A stretch of 7,890 nt of DNA. Origin: Methanobacteriota archaeon. GTDB taxonomy: Archaea > Thermoplasmatota > Poseidoniia > Poseidoniales > Thalassarchaeaceae. The notes below the pieces were generated by a model. The model was not told where the DNA came from. It did not search any database and saw only the letters and a program-made list of their open reading frames with translations. Shown here piece after piece: positions 1 through 6,606 of this stretch. Every line of letters starts with the position of its first letter. Position 1 is the first letter of the stretch. The position numbers were made by a program, and so were the translations under genes. The stretch covers positions 1 to 7,890 of the forward strand of contig PBPH01000015.1 of the NCBI GenBank assembly GCA_002725475.1, written 5' to 3'.

Positions 1-759
1 ACTTTAATTCATGATGATATAATGGATAATGATTCCCTCAGGAGAGGAAGGAAATCAGTACATGTTGAATTTGATACCCCCACTGCTATCAATGCGGGTG
101 ATTCAATGTTGGCACTATCATTCGAAATCATAGCAAATTGCCCCGATATTTCTGATAATAATTCACGAACACTTGTTTCAATAATTAGTAATATGGTCAA
201 AAAGGTGGCTGAAGGTCAGCAATTGGATATGGATTTTGAATCTGGTGAATTAGTAACTGAAGAAGAGTATCTAAACATGATTTCTGGAAAAACTGCAGCT
301 ATGTTTTCCACTTGTGCCAAAACTGGGGCGCTGCTATCTGGAGTTTCTGATGATATTGTTCATGATCTTTCAGAATGGGGTGAAAATCTAGGTCTATGTT
401 TTCAGTTGATAGATGATCTAATAGATGTTACCGGTGATAGCAAAACACTAGGAAAACCAGCGTGTAGTGATGTTATTGAAGGTAAACAAACTCTAATTGC
501 AATACACGCATTGAAGCAAGATGATAAAAAATTAAATCAATTCCATCAACTATTTGGATGCCGAGATGAAACTGCAACAAGAGAAGATCTTGATGCTGTT
601 ATTGATGAATTAATTGAAGTTGGGTCAATAGATTATGCAAGAAACAAGGCATTAGAGTTTAACAAAAAGGCGCATAGTTATCTAGATTCATTACCTGAAT
701 CTGAAGCACTACAAATACTAAGGAAATTAACCGATTGGCAATTAGTAAGGATTTCCTGA
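1..759 (+). CDS. Trans-isoprenyl diphosphate synthase (GGPP/FPP synthase type), 5' partial
   Basis: This enzyme condenses isopentenyl diphosphate with allylic diphosphates to make the C15-C20 (or longer) chains used for archaeal membrane lipids. The frame is open to the left edge, so the start lies outside; 252 residues are visible, roughly the last three quarters of a ~320-residue family member. The first aspartate-rich motif DDIMD (nt 13-27) is followed by LRRG and VH, then NAGD. The second motif DDLID (nt 412-426) sits in QLIDDLIDVTGD and is followed by LGKP, SD and EGK. The segment SGKTAAMF is also typical. These are the substrate and magnesium sites of the all-alpha prenyl synthase fold. 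The residue five positions before the first DDxxD, which helps set chain length, is off the window, so product length cannot be read. The ATG at 22 lies inside the first DDxxD motif and cannot be the start. The gene converges on fusA with a 9-base gap. Confidence 0.93.
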   Translation, partial: TLIHDDIMDNDSLRRGRKSVHVEFDTPTAINAGDSMLALSFEIIANCPDISDNNSRTLVSIISNMVKKVAEGQQLDMDFESGELVTEEEYLNMISGKTAAMFSTCAKTGALLSGVSDDIVHDLSEWGENLGLCFQLIDDLIDVTGDSKTLGKPACSDVIEGKQTLIAIHALKQDDKKLNQFHQLFGCRDETATREDLDAVIDELIEVGSIDYARNKALEFNKKAHSYLDSLPESEALQILRKLTDWQLVRIS

Positions 760-768
760 TAAAATTGT

Positions 769-2976
769 TTAATCGGAATAGTATGACTCTGAAGGTATTT
801 CTGGCTTCAGTCCTTTTCTTTCCCTTATTCCACCAACGACCTTGTCTAATAGAGCCCTAGGTAATTCTTCAAATCCACAATTTTCTGTATTCCATACCGC
901 TCTGCCTTGTGATGCAGCTCTAATATCATTGGAAAATCCGAATGTTTCAGCCACTGGAACTTTTCCTATGACAGTAGTGGTTTCGCCATCCGCGGGCATG
1001 TCTTCAATCTCACCCCTCCTTTGGGTGATCTCTCTTGTAACTCCACCTAGCCAATCATTAGGTACTGATACATGCATTTTCTGCATTGGCTCCATTAAGA
1101 CGGTGTTTGCCCTAACTAAAGCGCCCTTGACTGCATTTCTCATTGCAGGAATTGTTTGTGCTGGACCCCTGTGGATGGCGTCCTCGTGTAACTTAGCATC
1201 AACTAATCTAACCATCACACTCATCAAAGGTTCCTCGGCGATTGGGCCCTTTTTGCAAACTTCATTAAACGCCTCAATAAGTAATTCTTTAGTTTCATGT
1301 AAGTATTGAATACCCTTTGTGTCATTAATGAGAACATTAGTACCATTAATTGCGTAAATTTTGCGCATTAAATCCTTATCCATGCCATATTCGCCAAACT
1401 TCCGCCCAACATCCTTTGCATCATTTGGCCTAATTGTCCCACTACCAAAAACACCTTCCCTAAGGCCCTGCACAACTTCATCAGGTAATTTCTCTACCTC
1501 TACATAGAATCTATTATGCCTATTTGGGGATTTGCCCTCAAATGAATGTCCTTCATTATTACCAGATGCTGTTTCTCTGTAAACAACAATAGGTTCAGAA
1601 ACTGATACTTTGATATTTTGTTCTTCCTCGATACGATATGTTGTAATTTCCAAATGAAGTTCTCCCATGCCAGCTAGCAAGGCCTCTCCAGTTTCATTGT
1701 TAGTTGTAACTTGCAAGGAAGCGTCTGCCTTAGCCAATGATCTAAGGGCATCAATGAATTTAGGTAAATCCTTCATCGACTTTGGTTCTACAGCAACTGT
1801 AACTACTGGCTCTGAATAATGACGAATCGCTTCGAATGGAGTGATGTCGTTATCTCTAGCCACAGTCACACCAGCAGCGGCTGAACGAATTCCAGTTAGT
1901 GCTGCAATATTTCCTGCAACTATTTTCGGTATGGAAATTCTGTCACCCCCAACCATCATACTAACCTGTTGAACACGTTCAGATTTATTGGCCCCTATTG
2001 CCCATAATGACTCACCATGATTAATCGTACCAGAATATATCCGCCCAACAGCGACTTCACCAGCATGGGGGTCCATCCAAATTTTTGTAATCATCAATGA
2101 TAACGGCCCTTCGGGGTCACAATTAATCATTGATTGACCAAGTTCTGATTCTAAATCCCCGGTCCAGATATTTGGTATTCTGTATGGTTGGGCAATCACT
2201 GGACTTGGTAATTGTGTTACTGCCATGTCAAGTAAAACTTCGTGTACTGGTGCTTTCTTGGATAATTCCCTCTGCTGTTCATTATGGCAATATTCAAAAA
2301 TTTCCTTAAATGAAATCCCAGATTTCTGCATGTAAGGTAAGGTAATTCCCCAGTTGTGATATGCAGATCCGAATGCCACTGTACCGTCTGTAACACTAAC
2401 CTGCCACTCCTTTTTATATTCATCAGGAGCGAATTGTCGGATTAGGTTATTCACCTTTGTAATCTGTGTTTTGAATCTCTCAAGCATATCTTCAGGAGTT
2501 ACTTGTAGTTCATTTATTAGACGATCCACCTTGTTGATGAAGAGTACTGGCTTCACCTTTTCTTTCAATGCCTGACGAACTACCGTTTCAGTCTGGGGCA
2601 TTGCACCTTCAACAGCACAAGTTAGGATGAAACAACCATCAACTGCGCGCATTGCCCTAGTAACGTCGCCTCCAAAATCAACGTGGCCTGGTGTATCAAT
2701 TAGGTTGATTAGAAAATCTGTGCCGCTAACATTGTGGACCATAGACGCAGAAGCTGCATTGATTGTGATTCCACGCGCTGATTCTTGTTCATCAAAATCT
2801 AGTACTCGACTCTTTCCTGCTAACTCTTCGCTCATCATGCCAGCGCCCGCAATCAAATTATCAGAAAGTGTAGTTTTTCCGTGATCAATATGGGCGGCTA
2901 TACACAGATTTCTGATTTGGTCACGAATATGCATTACCTCGGTTGCTTTTGCAATGTTATCTTCTTTACGTCCCAT
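769..2976 (-). CDS. fusA: Translation elongation factor 2 (EF-2, archaeal EF-G homologue)
   Basis: This cytoplasmic GTPase drives ribosomal translocation. At 735 residues it has the normal archaeal EF-2 length. The G-domain motifs are all present: AHIDHGKT (28-35), RGITI (68-72), DTPGH (94-98) and NKVD (148-151). The C-terminal domain IV carries AIHRGPAQ, with His602 (codon at nt 1171-1173) at the position modified to diphthamide in archaea and eukaryotes. GPAQ, rather than the eukaryotic GGGQ, is the archaeal form. The ATG at 2976 is supported by an AAGGTG Shine-Dalgarno site seven bases upstream (nt 2984-2989), and the N-terminus aligns with the family. The gene is third in the rps12-rps7-fusA cluster, but a 107-base spacer with its own promoter-like elements suggests it can also be transcribed separately. 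No truncation or missing motif was seen. Confidence 0.97.
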   Translation of the reverse strand: MGRKEDNIAKATEVMHIRDQIRNLCIAAHIDHGKTTLSDNLIAGAGMMSEELAGKSRVLDFDEQESARGITINAASASMVHNVSGTDFLINLIDTPGHVDFGGDVTRAMRAVDGCFILTCAVEGAMPQTETVVRQALKEKVKPVLFINKVDRLINELQVTPEDMLERFKTQITKVNNLIRQFAPDEYKKEWQVSVTDGTVAFGSAYHNWGITLPYMQKSGISFKEIFEYCHNEQQRELSKKAPVHEVLLDMAVTQLPSPVIAQPYRIPNIWTGDLESELGQSMINCDPEGPLSLMITKIWMDPHAGEVAVGRIYSGTINHGESLWAIGANKSERVQQVSMMVGGDRISIPKIVAGNIAALTGIRSAAAGVTVARDNDITPFEAIRHYSEPVVTVAVEPKSMKDLPKFIDALRSLAKADASLQVTTNNETGEALLAGMGELHLEITTYRIEEEQNIKVSVSEPIVVYRETASGNNEGHSFEGKSPNRHNRFYVEVEKLPDEVVQGLREGVFGSGTIRPNDAKDVGRKFGEYGMDKDLMRKIYAINGTNVLINDTKGIQYLHETKELLIEAFNEVCKKGPIAEEPLMSVMVRLVDAKLHEDAIHRGPAQTIPAMRNAVKGALVRANTVLMEPMQKMHVSVPNDWLGGVTREITQRRGEIEDMPADGETTTVIGKVPVAETFGFSNDIRAASQGRAVWNTENCGFEELPRALLDKVVGGIRERKGLKPEIPSESYYSD

Positions 2977-3041
2977 TAGGATTCACCTTGTTGAAGCCGG
3001 CGACCTGACTGTGGTTCATAAAGGCGACTACGCTATTTATC
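2977..3041 (-). promoter_or_regulatory. Promoter/leader region of fusA with element shared with rps12
   Basis: Reading on the minus strand there are two TATA-like sequences: GATAAATAG (3041-3033) and CTTTATG (3023-3017). They are followed by AGGTCG (3006-3001), CTTCAA (2996-2991), the Shine-Dalgarno AAGGTG (2989-2984) and AATCCTA directly before the ATG. The rps12 leader has the same order of blocks at nearly the same distances. By the usual archaeal spacing of about 25 bases from TATA to start site, the upstream TATA-like box would start transcription close to AGGTCG, giving a leader of about 30 bases. The downstream box would give about 15-20 bases. The blocks are seen directly; promoter function is inferred. 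Confidence 0.4.
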
Positions 3042-3064
3042 AATACAATAAAATTGTCAATATT

Positions 3065-3087
3065 ATGATGATGGTTGCTATCATCAT
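3065..3087 (-). other. Perfect 8-bp hairpin overlapping the rps7 stop codon
   Basis: ATGATGAT (3065-3072) and ATCATCAT (3080-3087) are perfect inverted copies separated by a 7-base loop. In the minus-strand mRNA this forms a stem that includes the S7 stop codon (3084-3086) and precedes an AU-rich stretch with a second small palindrome (ACAAT-AAA-ATTGT, 3045-3057). It could be a 3'-end or processing signal between rps7 and fusA, or a translational control hairpin. The stem is AT-rich and therefore only moderately stable. Confidence 0.45.
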
Positions 3088-3716
3088 CTTGCAGCAGCAG
3101 CGATTCTTTCTACTTCTTCTTTCTTACCTACTGCAAAAGATGTCACATCGGCACTTGCTGCTTTAGATATCTCATTCACAATACCTTGTGTTAGAGTTTT
3201 AGTGCTCTTCCTAGTTGCTTGTGTTGAGCCCTTAGCAAGATTTCTAATTGCAACATCGATTCTTCTACTTGGTGCACTATCAGCAGCTTTTGGCTGACGA
3301 ACTGCGCCGAACTTAATGTATGTAATTTCCTCCATTGGTGCTGAATTTGCAACGGCATCAACAAATGTTTGAAGTGGATTAGTATCATCTCTATCAGCGA
3401 TTCTATCCAATGCGTCTTCGAATGCCTTGGCTGCTGCTAACTTCTTACCGGTATATTTTCCACTACGCATCAAACCATTGATGAACCTCTCAACAATAGA
3501 TAATTTGCTCTTACCAAACCATGCATTGGCATGACGGCCCCCAGAATGTGGCACACCTACTGTTTGTAGGTTGATATATGGAGAAATTCCCGGATCTGTA
3601 CATGTTACTTCCGTAGCATCCCACTTGCCAAAAACTAGAGTCCCAATTCCACGAATAGGTGCTTCAACAACAGGAGGTTCTTCAGAAGTTTCCTCGACCA
3701 TTTCGTCTTCACTCAT
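3084..3716 (-). CDS. rps7: Small ribosomal subunit protein uS7
   Basis: uS7 is a primary 16S rRNA binding protein that organises the head of the small subunit near the E site. The 210-residue product shows the archaeal form: FGKWDATEV, then DPGISPYINL, VPHSGGRHANAWFGK (the most conserved block), SIVERFINGLMR, and a basic C-terminus ending KKEEVERIAAAAR. The first ~25 residues are an acidic extension rich in Glu (MSEDEMVEETSEEPP), with the conserved body starting near residue 26. The ATG at 3716 is fixed by a GAGGTG Shine-Dalgarno site five bases upstream (3722-3727). Two bases of that site belong to the S12 stop codon, so the two genes are very probably translationally coupled. The gap from S12 is nine bases. 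Confidence 0.96.
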   Translation of the reverse strand: MSEDEMVEETSEEPPVVEAPIRGIGTLVFGKWDATEVTCTDPGISPYINLQTVGVPHSGGRHANAWFGKSKLSIVERFINGLMRSGKYTGKKLAAAKAFEDALDRIADRDDTNPLQTFVDAVANSAPMEEITYIKFGAVRQPKAADSAPSRRIDVAIRNLAKGSTQATRKSTKTLTQGIVNEISKAASADVTSFAVGKKEEVERIAAAAR

Positions 3717-3721
3717 CTCAT

Positions 3722-3727
3722 CACCTC
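3722..3727 (-). promoter_or_regulatory. Shine-Dalgarno site of rps7 overlapping the rps12 stop
   Basis: On the minus strand the junction reads TGA (S12 stop, 3728-3726), then GGTGATGAG, then ATG (3716). GAGGTG is a strong match to the anti-Shine-Dalgarno sequence and uses the last two bases of the stop codon, with five bases of spacing to the S7 ATG. This fixes the S7 start and points to coupled translation. Confidence 0.8.
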
Positions 3728-4154
3728 ATCTAACTGGCTTCTCTTTACGTCCTCTTACCATCTCGTCAAGTGAAACGCCATTTACTTTAATGACTTTGAA
3801 TCGAACTCCAGGAATGTCACCATAAGAACGGCCCATTCGACCTCCAATACCCTCAACCATAACCTCATCGTGCTCATCAATGAAGTTAATTGCACCATCA
3901 CCCGGGGCAAATGCTGTGAGTTTATTTCCAGTTCTAATCAAACTAATTTTTACAGCCTTTCTAATACCAGAGTTAGGTTGTTTTGCTTCGATTCCAACCT
4001 TTTCAATTACAATTCCCTTTGCCTGAGCAGCGCCACCAAGAGGGTCGGACTTTTGCTTCAACTTAAGAACCCGTTTCTTGTAACCCCTATCTTTCCATCT
4101 AAAACGCTGACGGTCACGCTTCATTTTCGAACCAGAAAAGAGTCCTCTACCCAT
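3726..4154 (-). CDS. rps12: Small ribosomal subunit protein uS12
   Basis: uS12 sits at the decoding centre and helps set translational accuracy. The 142-residue product is the archaeal/eukaryotic (S23-like) form: GLFSGSKMKRDRQRFRW at the N-terminus, the decoding loop KQPNS (58-62), the block AFAPGDGAINFIDEHDEV (81-98), GDIPGVRFKVIKVNGVSL, and the ending VRGRKEKPVR. Length and ends match the family, so the gene is complete. The ATG at 4154 has an AAGGTG Shine-Dalgarno five bases upstream (4160-4165). It is first in the rps12-rps7-fusA unit. In most Euryarchaeota it follows nusA and the RNA polymerase genes, but here a divergent ubiD lies upstream. Confidence 0.97.
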   Translation of the reverse strand: MGRGLFSGSKMKRDRQRFRWKDRGYKKRVLKLKQKSDPLGGAAQAKGIVIEKVGIEAKQPNSGIRKAVKISLIRTGNKLTAFAPGDGAINFIDEHDEVMVEGIGGRMGRSYGDIPGVRFKVIKVNGVSLDEMVRGRKEKPVR

Positions 4155-4215
4155 GGATACACCTTGAAGCAGCCCGCCGACCTACCCCGCGTATATGAGG
4201 CCATCGGAGTATAAC
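4155..4215 (-). promoter_or_regulatory. Promoter/leader region of rps12-rps7
   Basis: On the minus strand two TATA-like sequences, GTTATAC (4215-4209) and CATATAC (4197-4191), are followed by AGGTCG (4183-4178), GGCGGGCTG, CTTCAA (4169-4164), the overlapping Shine-Dalgarno AAGGTG (4165-4160), and ATCC before the ATG. The arrangement parallels the fusA leader, with AGGTCG 24-29 bases upstream of the ATG here and 25-30 upstream in fusA. Which TATA-like box is used cannot be told from sequence alone. Confidence 0.42.
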
Positions 4216-4220
4216 GAATA

Positions 4221-4243
4221 TCATTGACTCTGGCATACAATGA
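4221..4243. repeat. Short inverted repeat in the rps12/ubiD divergent spacer
   Basis: TCATTG (4221-4226) and CAATGA (4238-4243) are perfect inverted copies with an 11-base spacer, so their centres are 17 bases apart. The dyad lies between the two divergent genes, where an operator for a dimeric regulator could sit. A six-base dyad can arise by chance in a spacer of this length, so functional meaning is weak. Confidence 0.25.
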
Positions 4244-4302
4244 ATTACTAACCAAAGTAAGACCCCCCAACCTTCAAGCGAGAATCCTTAGTGGGCCCAA
4301 CA

Positions 4303-5568
4303 ATGGCATTCAGAGACCACCTTGCGCAGGCGGTGTCAATCACATCTATTAATCCGATTAATGACATGAGGCTCGCCATTGAAGAATATCCCAATTCGCC
4401 TATAATTTTCGAAGGCGTAGAGGGCTCTATTGGCCACAAAGCAGCTGCAAACATCTGCCTTAGGGAAAATATGTCAATTCAATTTGGTATTGAACCTTCA
4501 GAACTGCTCGACGCTATGGAGTCAGCGATGAATGATAGATCTGAACCGGTGATGATAAAATCCGATGCTCCCGTAATGGAAAACAAGATAGTTCCAGCAG
4601 ATCTAACTGGAATGCCAATCCCCCATCATTACACACAAGACAGGGGACGATATATGTCCGCTAGCATAATTATTGCAGAGCGGAATGGGCAACGTAATGT
4701 TTCATTCCATCGTCAATATGTGAGAGACAAAAATCACGTAGTCGCTCGTTTAGTACCCAGGCACCTTAGGACAATGGTTGATGAGGCCAGGGCGGATGGG
4801 GAAGAAGTAAAAATCGCAATAGTAAATGGTGCTGACCCATGCGTATTACTTGCTGCAGCAATGTCATTTAATGATGAAATTGATGAGTTAACTGTTGCAT
4901 CATCATTGTATAACAAATTCTATGGGAAGTCGCTTGAACTTGTCGAATTAGACAATGGTGTTCATGTCCCATCTGACGCTGAATATGCAATGACTGCAGT
5001 AATTACTCTAGAAGACGACGATGAAGGCCCATATATTGACATTACAGGAACAATCGATGAAGTACGTAAGGAGCCTGTAATTGAGATTAAGACGATATAT
5101 CATAGAAATGAACCTATTTTCCATGCATTATTACCGGGTCACGCTGAACATCATGCTTTGATGGGCTTACCTAGGGCACCAACAATCAAATCTAGTGTAT
5201 CTAAAGTTTGCAAATGTACTGACGTATTCTTGACTTCAGGAGGCTCTGGTTGGCTTTCAGCAGTTGTTCAAATTATACCAACTTCAGCCTCAGATGCACG
5301 TAATGCAATATATGCTGCTTTCGAGGGCCATCCGTCAATGAAATCTGTAACTATTGTTGATGTTGATATTGATTTAGCTAATCCCATTAAGGTGGAATGG
5401 GCATTGATGACGCGTTGGCAACCAGATTCTGATACAATTATTCTAAGCAATCAAAAGGGTAGTAGCCTCGATCCAACTAGAAATGAGGAGGGGCTAACTT
5501 CTAAAATAGGATATGATGCAACAATACCCTTCGGCTCGGACAAGAAGAATTTCACTTCTGTATTATGA
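4303..5568 (+). CDS. UbiD-family prenylated-FMN decarboxylase (archaeal type; possible anhydromevalonate phosphate decarboxylase)
   Basis: UbiD enzymes use prenylated FMN and Mn2+ to remove CO2 from alpha,beta-unsaturated acids. The 421-residue product has the cofactor/metal motif NVSFHR (132-137), with Asn132 as the metal ligand and Arg137 as the catalytic Arg. His154 and Glu195 are the likely further ligands. EGPYID (241-246) supplies the Glu and Asp of the catalytic R-E-D/E set; Asp at the last position is also usual in bacterial UbiD. The segment IFHALLPGHAEH...LMG (272-287) and the C-terminal GSSLDP...GYDAT are typical of the archaeal clade that includes the decarboxylase of the archaeal mevalonate pathway, but substrate cannot be read from sequence. 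I chose ATG 4303 because MAFRDHL matches the family N-terminus; GTG 4291 adds four residues. No Shine-Dalgarno precedes either. It is divergent from rps12. Confidence 0.88.
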   Translation: MAFRDHLAQAVSITSINPINDMRLAIEEYPNSPIIFEGVEGSIGHKAAANICLRENMSIQFGIEPSELLDAMESAMNDRSEPVMIKSDAPVMENKIVPADLTGMPIPHHYTQDRGRYMSASIIIAERNGQRNVSFHRQYVRDKNHVVARLVPRHLRTMVDEARADGEEVKIAIVNGADPCVLLAAAMSFNDEIDELTVASSLYNKFYGKSLELVELDNGVHVPSDAEYAMTAVITLEDDDEGPYIDITGTIDEVRKEPVIEIKTIYHRNEPIFHALLPGHAEHHALMGLPRAPTIKSSVSKVCKCTDVFLTSGGSGWLSAVVQIIPTSASDARNAIYAAFEGHPSMKSVTIVDVDIDLANPIKVEWALMTRWQPDSDTIILSNQKGSSLDPTRNEEGLTSKIGYDATIPFGSDKKNFTSVL

Positions 5569-5613
5569 ATATTAGCGGCAAAGGTTCAATGAATAGCACC
5601 TCTTAGTCGATGC

Positions 5614-6606
5614 GTGGCGAATAGTAGCGGAACAGACCTTCAGCACCCAAGAAGAAGTCTTGGTAATCGCCATCGCTCCCAGGCCGAGAAGTTCCTTTCT
5701 CTAGTTGATTCATCATCGCAAAATGCCAAACAGAATTTGAATTGGGCAGAACAAAGCGCTAGGCAAGCTGTTTTACATGACTTTACTCATGAGGAAAATT
5801 GGAGATTGCTCGCTAGAATTAAACAACGCATAGGTGATGAAGATGGGTTAAGGGCGGTACTTGAAGATCTTTTTTCGGTATTGGGAAGGGATCCAGAACT
5901 ACTATCTCAATTAGACAATGTTGACATGTTGGAACATGGTTTTCAACTGCTTAGCGCAACTTTAGCTGCAGATCCATTAGAGCCTGATTATTGGGAGAAC
6001 ATGATTAATGATGAATTCCTTGTTGAATTGAAGGAACGTTTTTTCCAATTGGATCTATCAGACCCCAGAGCTAATGTTCTATTTGGAAGAAGATTAGAAA
6101 GAATAAGAAAATTAGATGAAGATTTGTTCATTATTCTTGTTAGAAGGCTATTGGCACATCGGCCATTTAATCATGAGGCATGGGTAGAGTTGGGTAAGTT
6201 GCATGAATCTAGAAAAGAATATGATGATGCCTGGCATTGCTATGATCAGGCTCAAATTCATTTCCCACAATTGTCTCCAAGAGATAAATTCCGTGACCGT
6301 ATGGAAAAAAGATTAGATGGTGATTACCAAAAATGGAGAGCACCCAATGATGATGGGCGCATGACATTCCTAAAGAAAATGGAAAAACTTGCCATGAAGG
6401 TGACACCTACTGAAAACGATGATGATGTTGATTTAATTATCGAAGTAGAGGTTAGTGAGAATGAAGCAAAATTGGAAGAATTTATTCAAAATGAAGAATA
6501 TTCTGCAGCATTCTTCCTTGCTAGGAGGTTAGTAACTTCTGGAGAAAAATGGGCAGAAGAATTCCTAATAATTGCTCAAGAGAGGCTCAACAGCCCAACA
6601 AAGTAA
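5614..6606 (+). CDS. TPR-repeat protein of unknown function
   Basis: The product is 330 residues, with no signal peptide or membrane segment, so probably cytoplasmic. Residues 187-218 fit the TPR consensus: W190, L193, G194, A206, Y210, A213 and P218 fall at consensus positions 4, 7, 8, 20, 24, 27 and 32. A weaker repeat starts near residue 60 (NWRLLARI), and residues 100-185 are helical with TPR-like spacing. A charged, Asp/Glu-rich segment (about 264-290, with NDDDVD) separates the repeats from a final helical pair. TPR domains bind partner proteins; the partner is unknown. The start is GTG 5614, because an in-frame TAG at 5605 rules out anything further upstream; no Shine-Dalgarno is seen, so translation may be leaderless or weak. 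It follows ubiD by 45 bases on the same strand and may be co-transcribed. Its 3' end overlaps the convergent gene by 20 bases. Confidence 0.8.
   Translation: MANSSGTDLQHPRRSLGNRHRSQAEKFLSLVDSSSQNAKQNLNWAEQSARQAVLHDFTHEENWRLLARIKQRIGDEDGLRAVLEDLFSVLGRDPELLSQLDNVDMLEHGFQLLSATLAADPLEPDYWENMINDEFLVELKERFFQLDLSDPRANVLFGRRLERIRKLDEDLFIILVRRLLAHRPFNHEAWVELGKLHESRKEYDDAWHCYDQAQIHFPQLSPRDKFRDRMEKRLDGDYQKWRAPNDDGRMTFLKKMEKLAMKVTPTENDDDVDLIIEVEVSENEAKLEEFIQNEEYSAAFFLARRLVTSGEKWAEEFLIIAQERLNSPTK

Noticed and set aside
22..24. ATG as start of the prenyl synthase
   Set aside because: It falls within the first DDxxD motif (the Met of DDIMD) and the frame is open to the window edge, so the gene starts further left.
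760..768. Intrinsic terminator between the prenyl synthase and fusA
   Set aside because: The gap is only nine bases with no stem, and the short T/A stretch is too small to call on either strand.
842..1309. Plus-strand open frame of 155 codons inside fusA
   Set aside because: It is antisense to domain IV/V of EF-2, a strongly conserved coding region including the diphthamide site. Its translation has no recognisable motif and there is no Shine-Dalgarno, so it is a shadow of EF-2 codon use.
3105..3116. Triplet run of GCA/GCT and neighbouring ATGATGATG as a microsatellite
   Set aside because: The GC-rich triplets simply encode the Ala-rich S7 C-terminus (AAAR). The run is too short to count as a repeat array, apart from the hairpin reported separately.
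3870..4214. Plus-strand open frame of 114 codons across rps12 and its leader
   Set aside because: It is antisense to the conserved S12 body and its product resembles no known protein; it is explained by the S12 reading frame.
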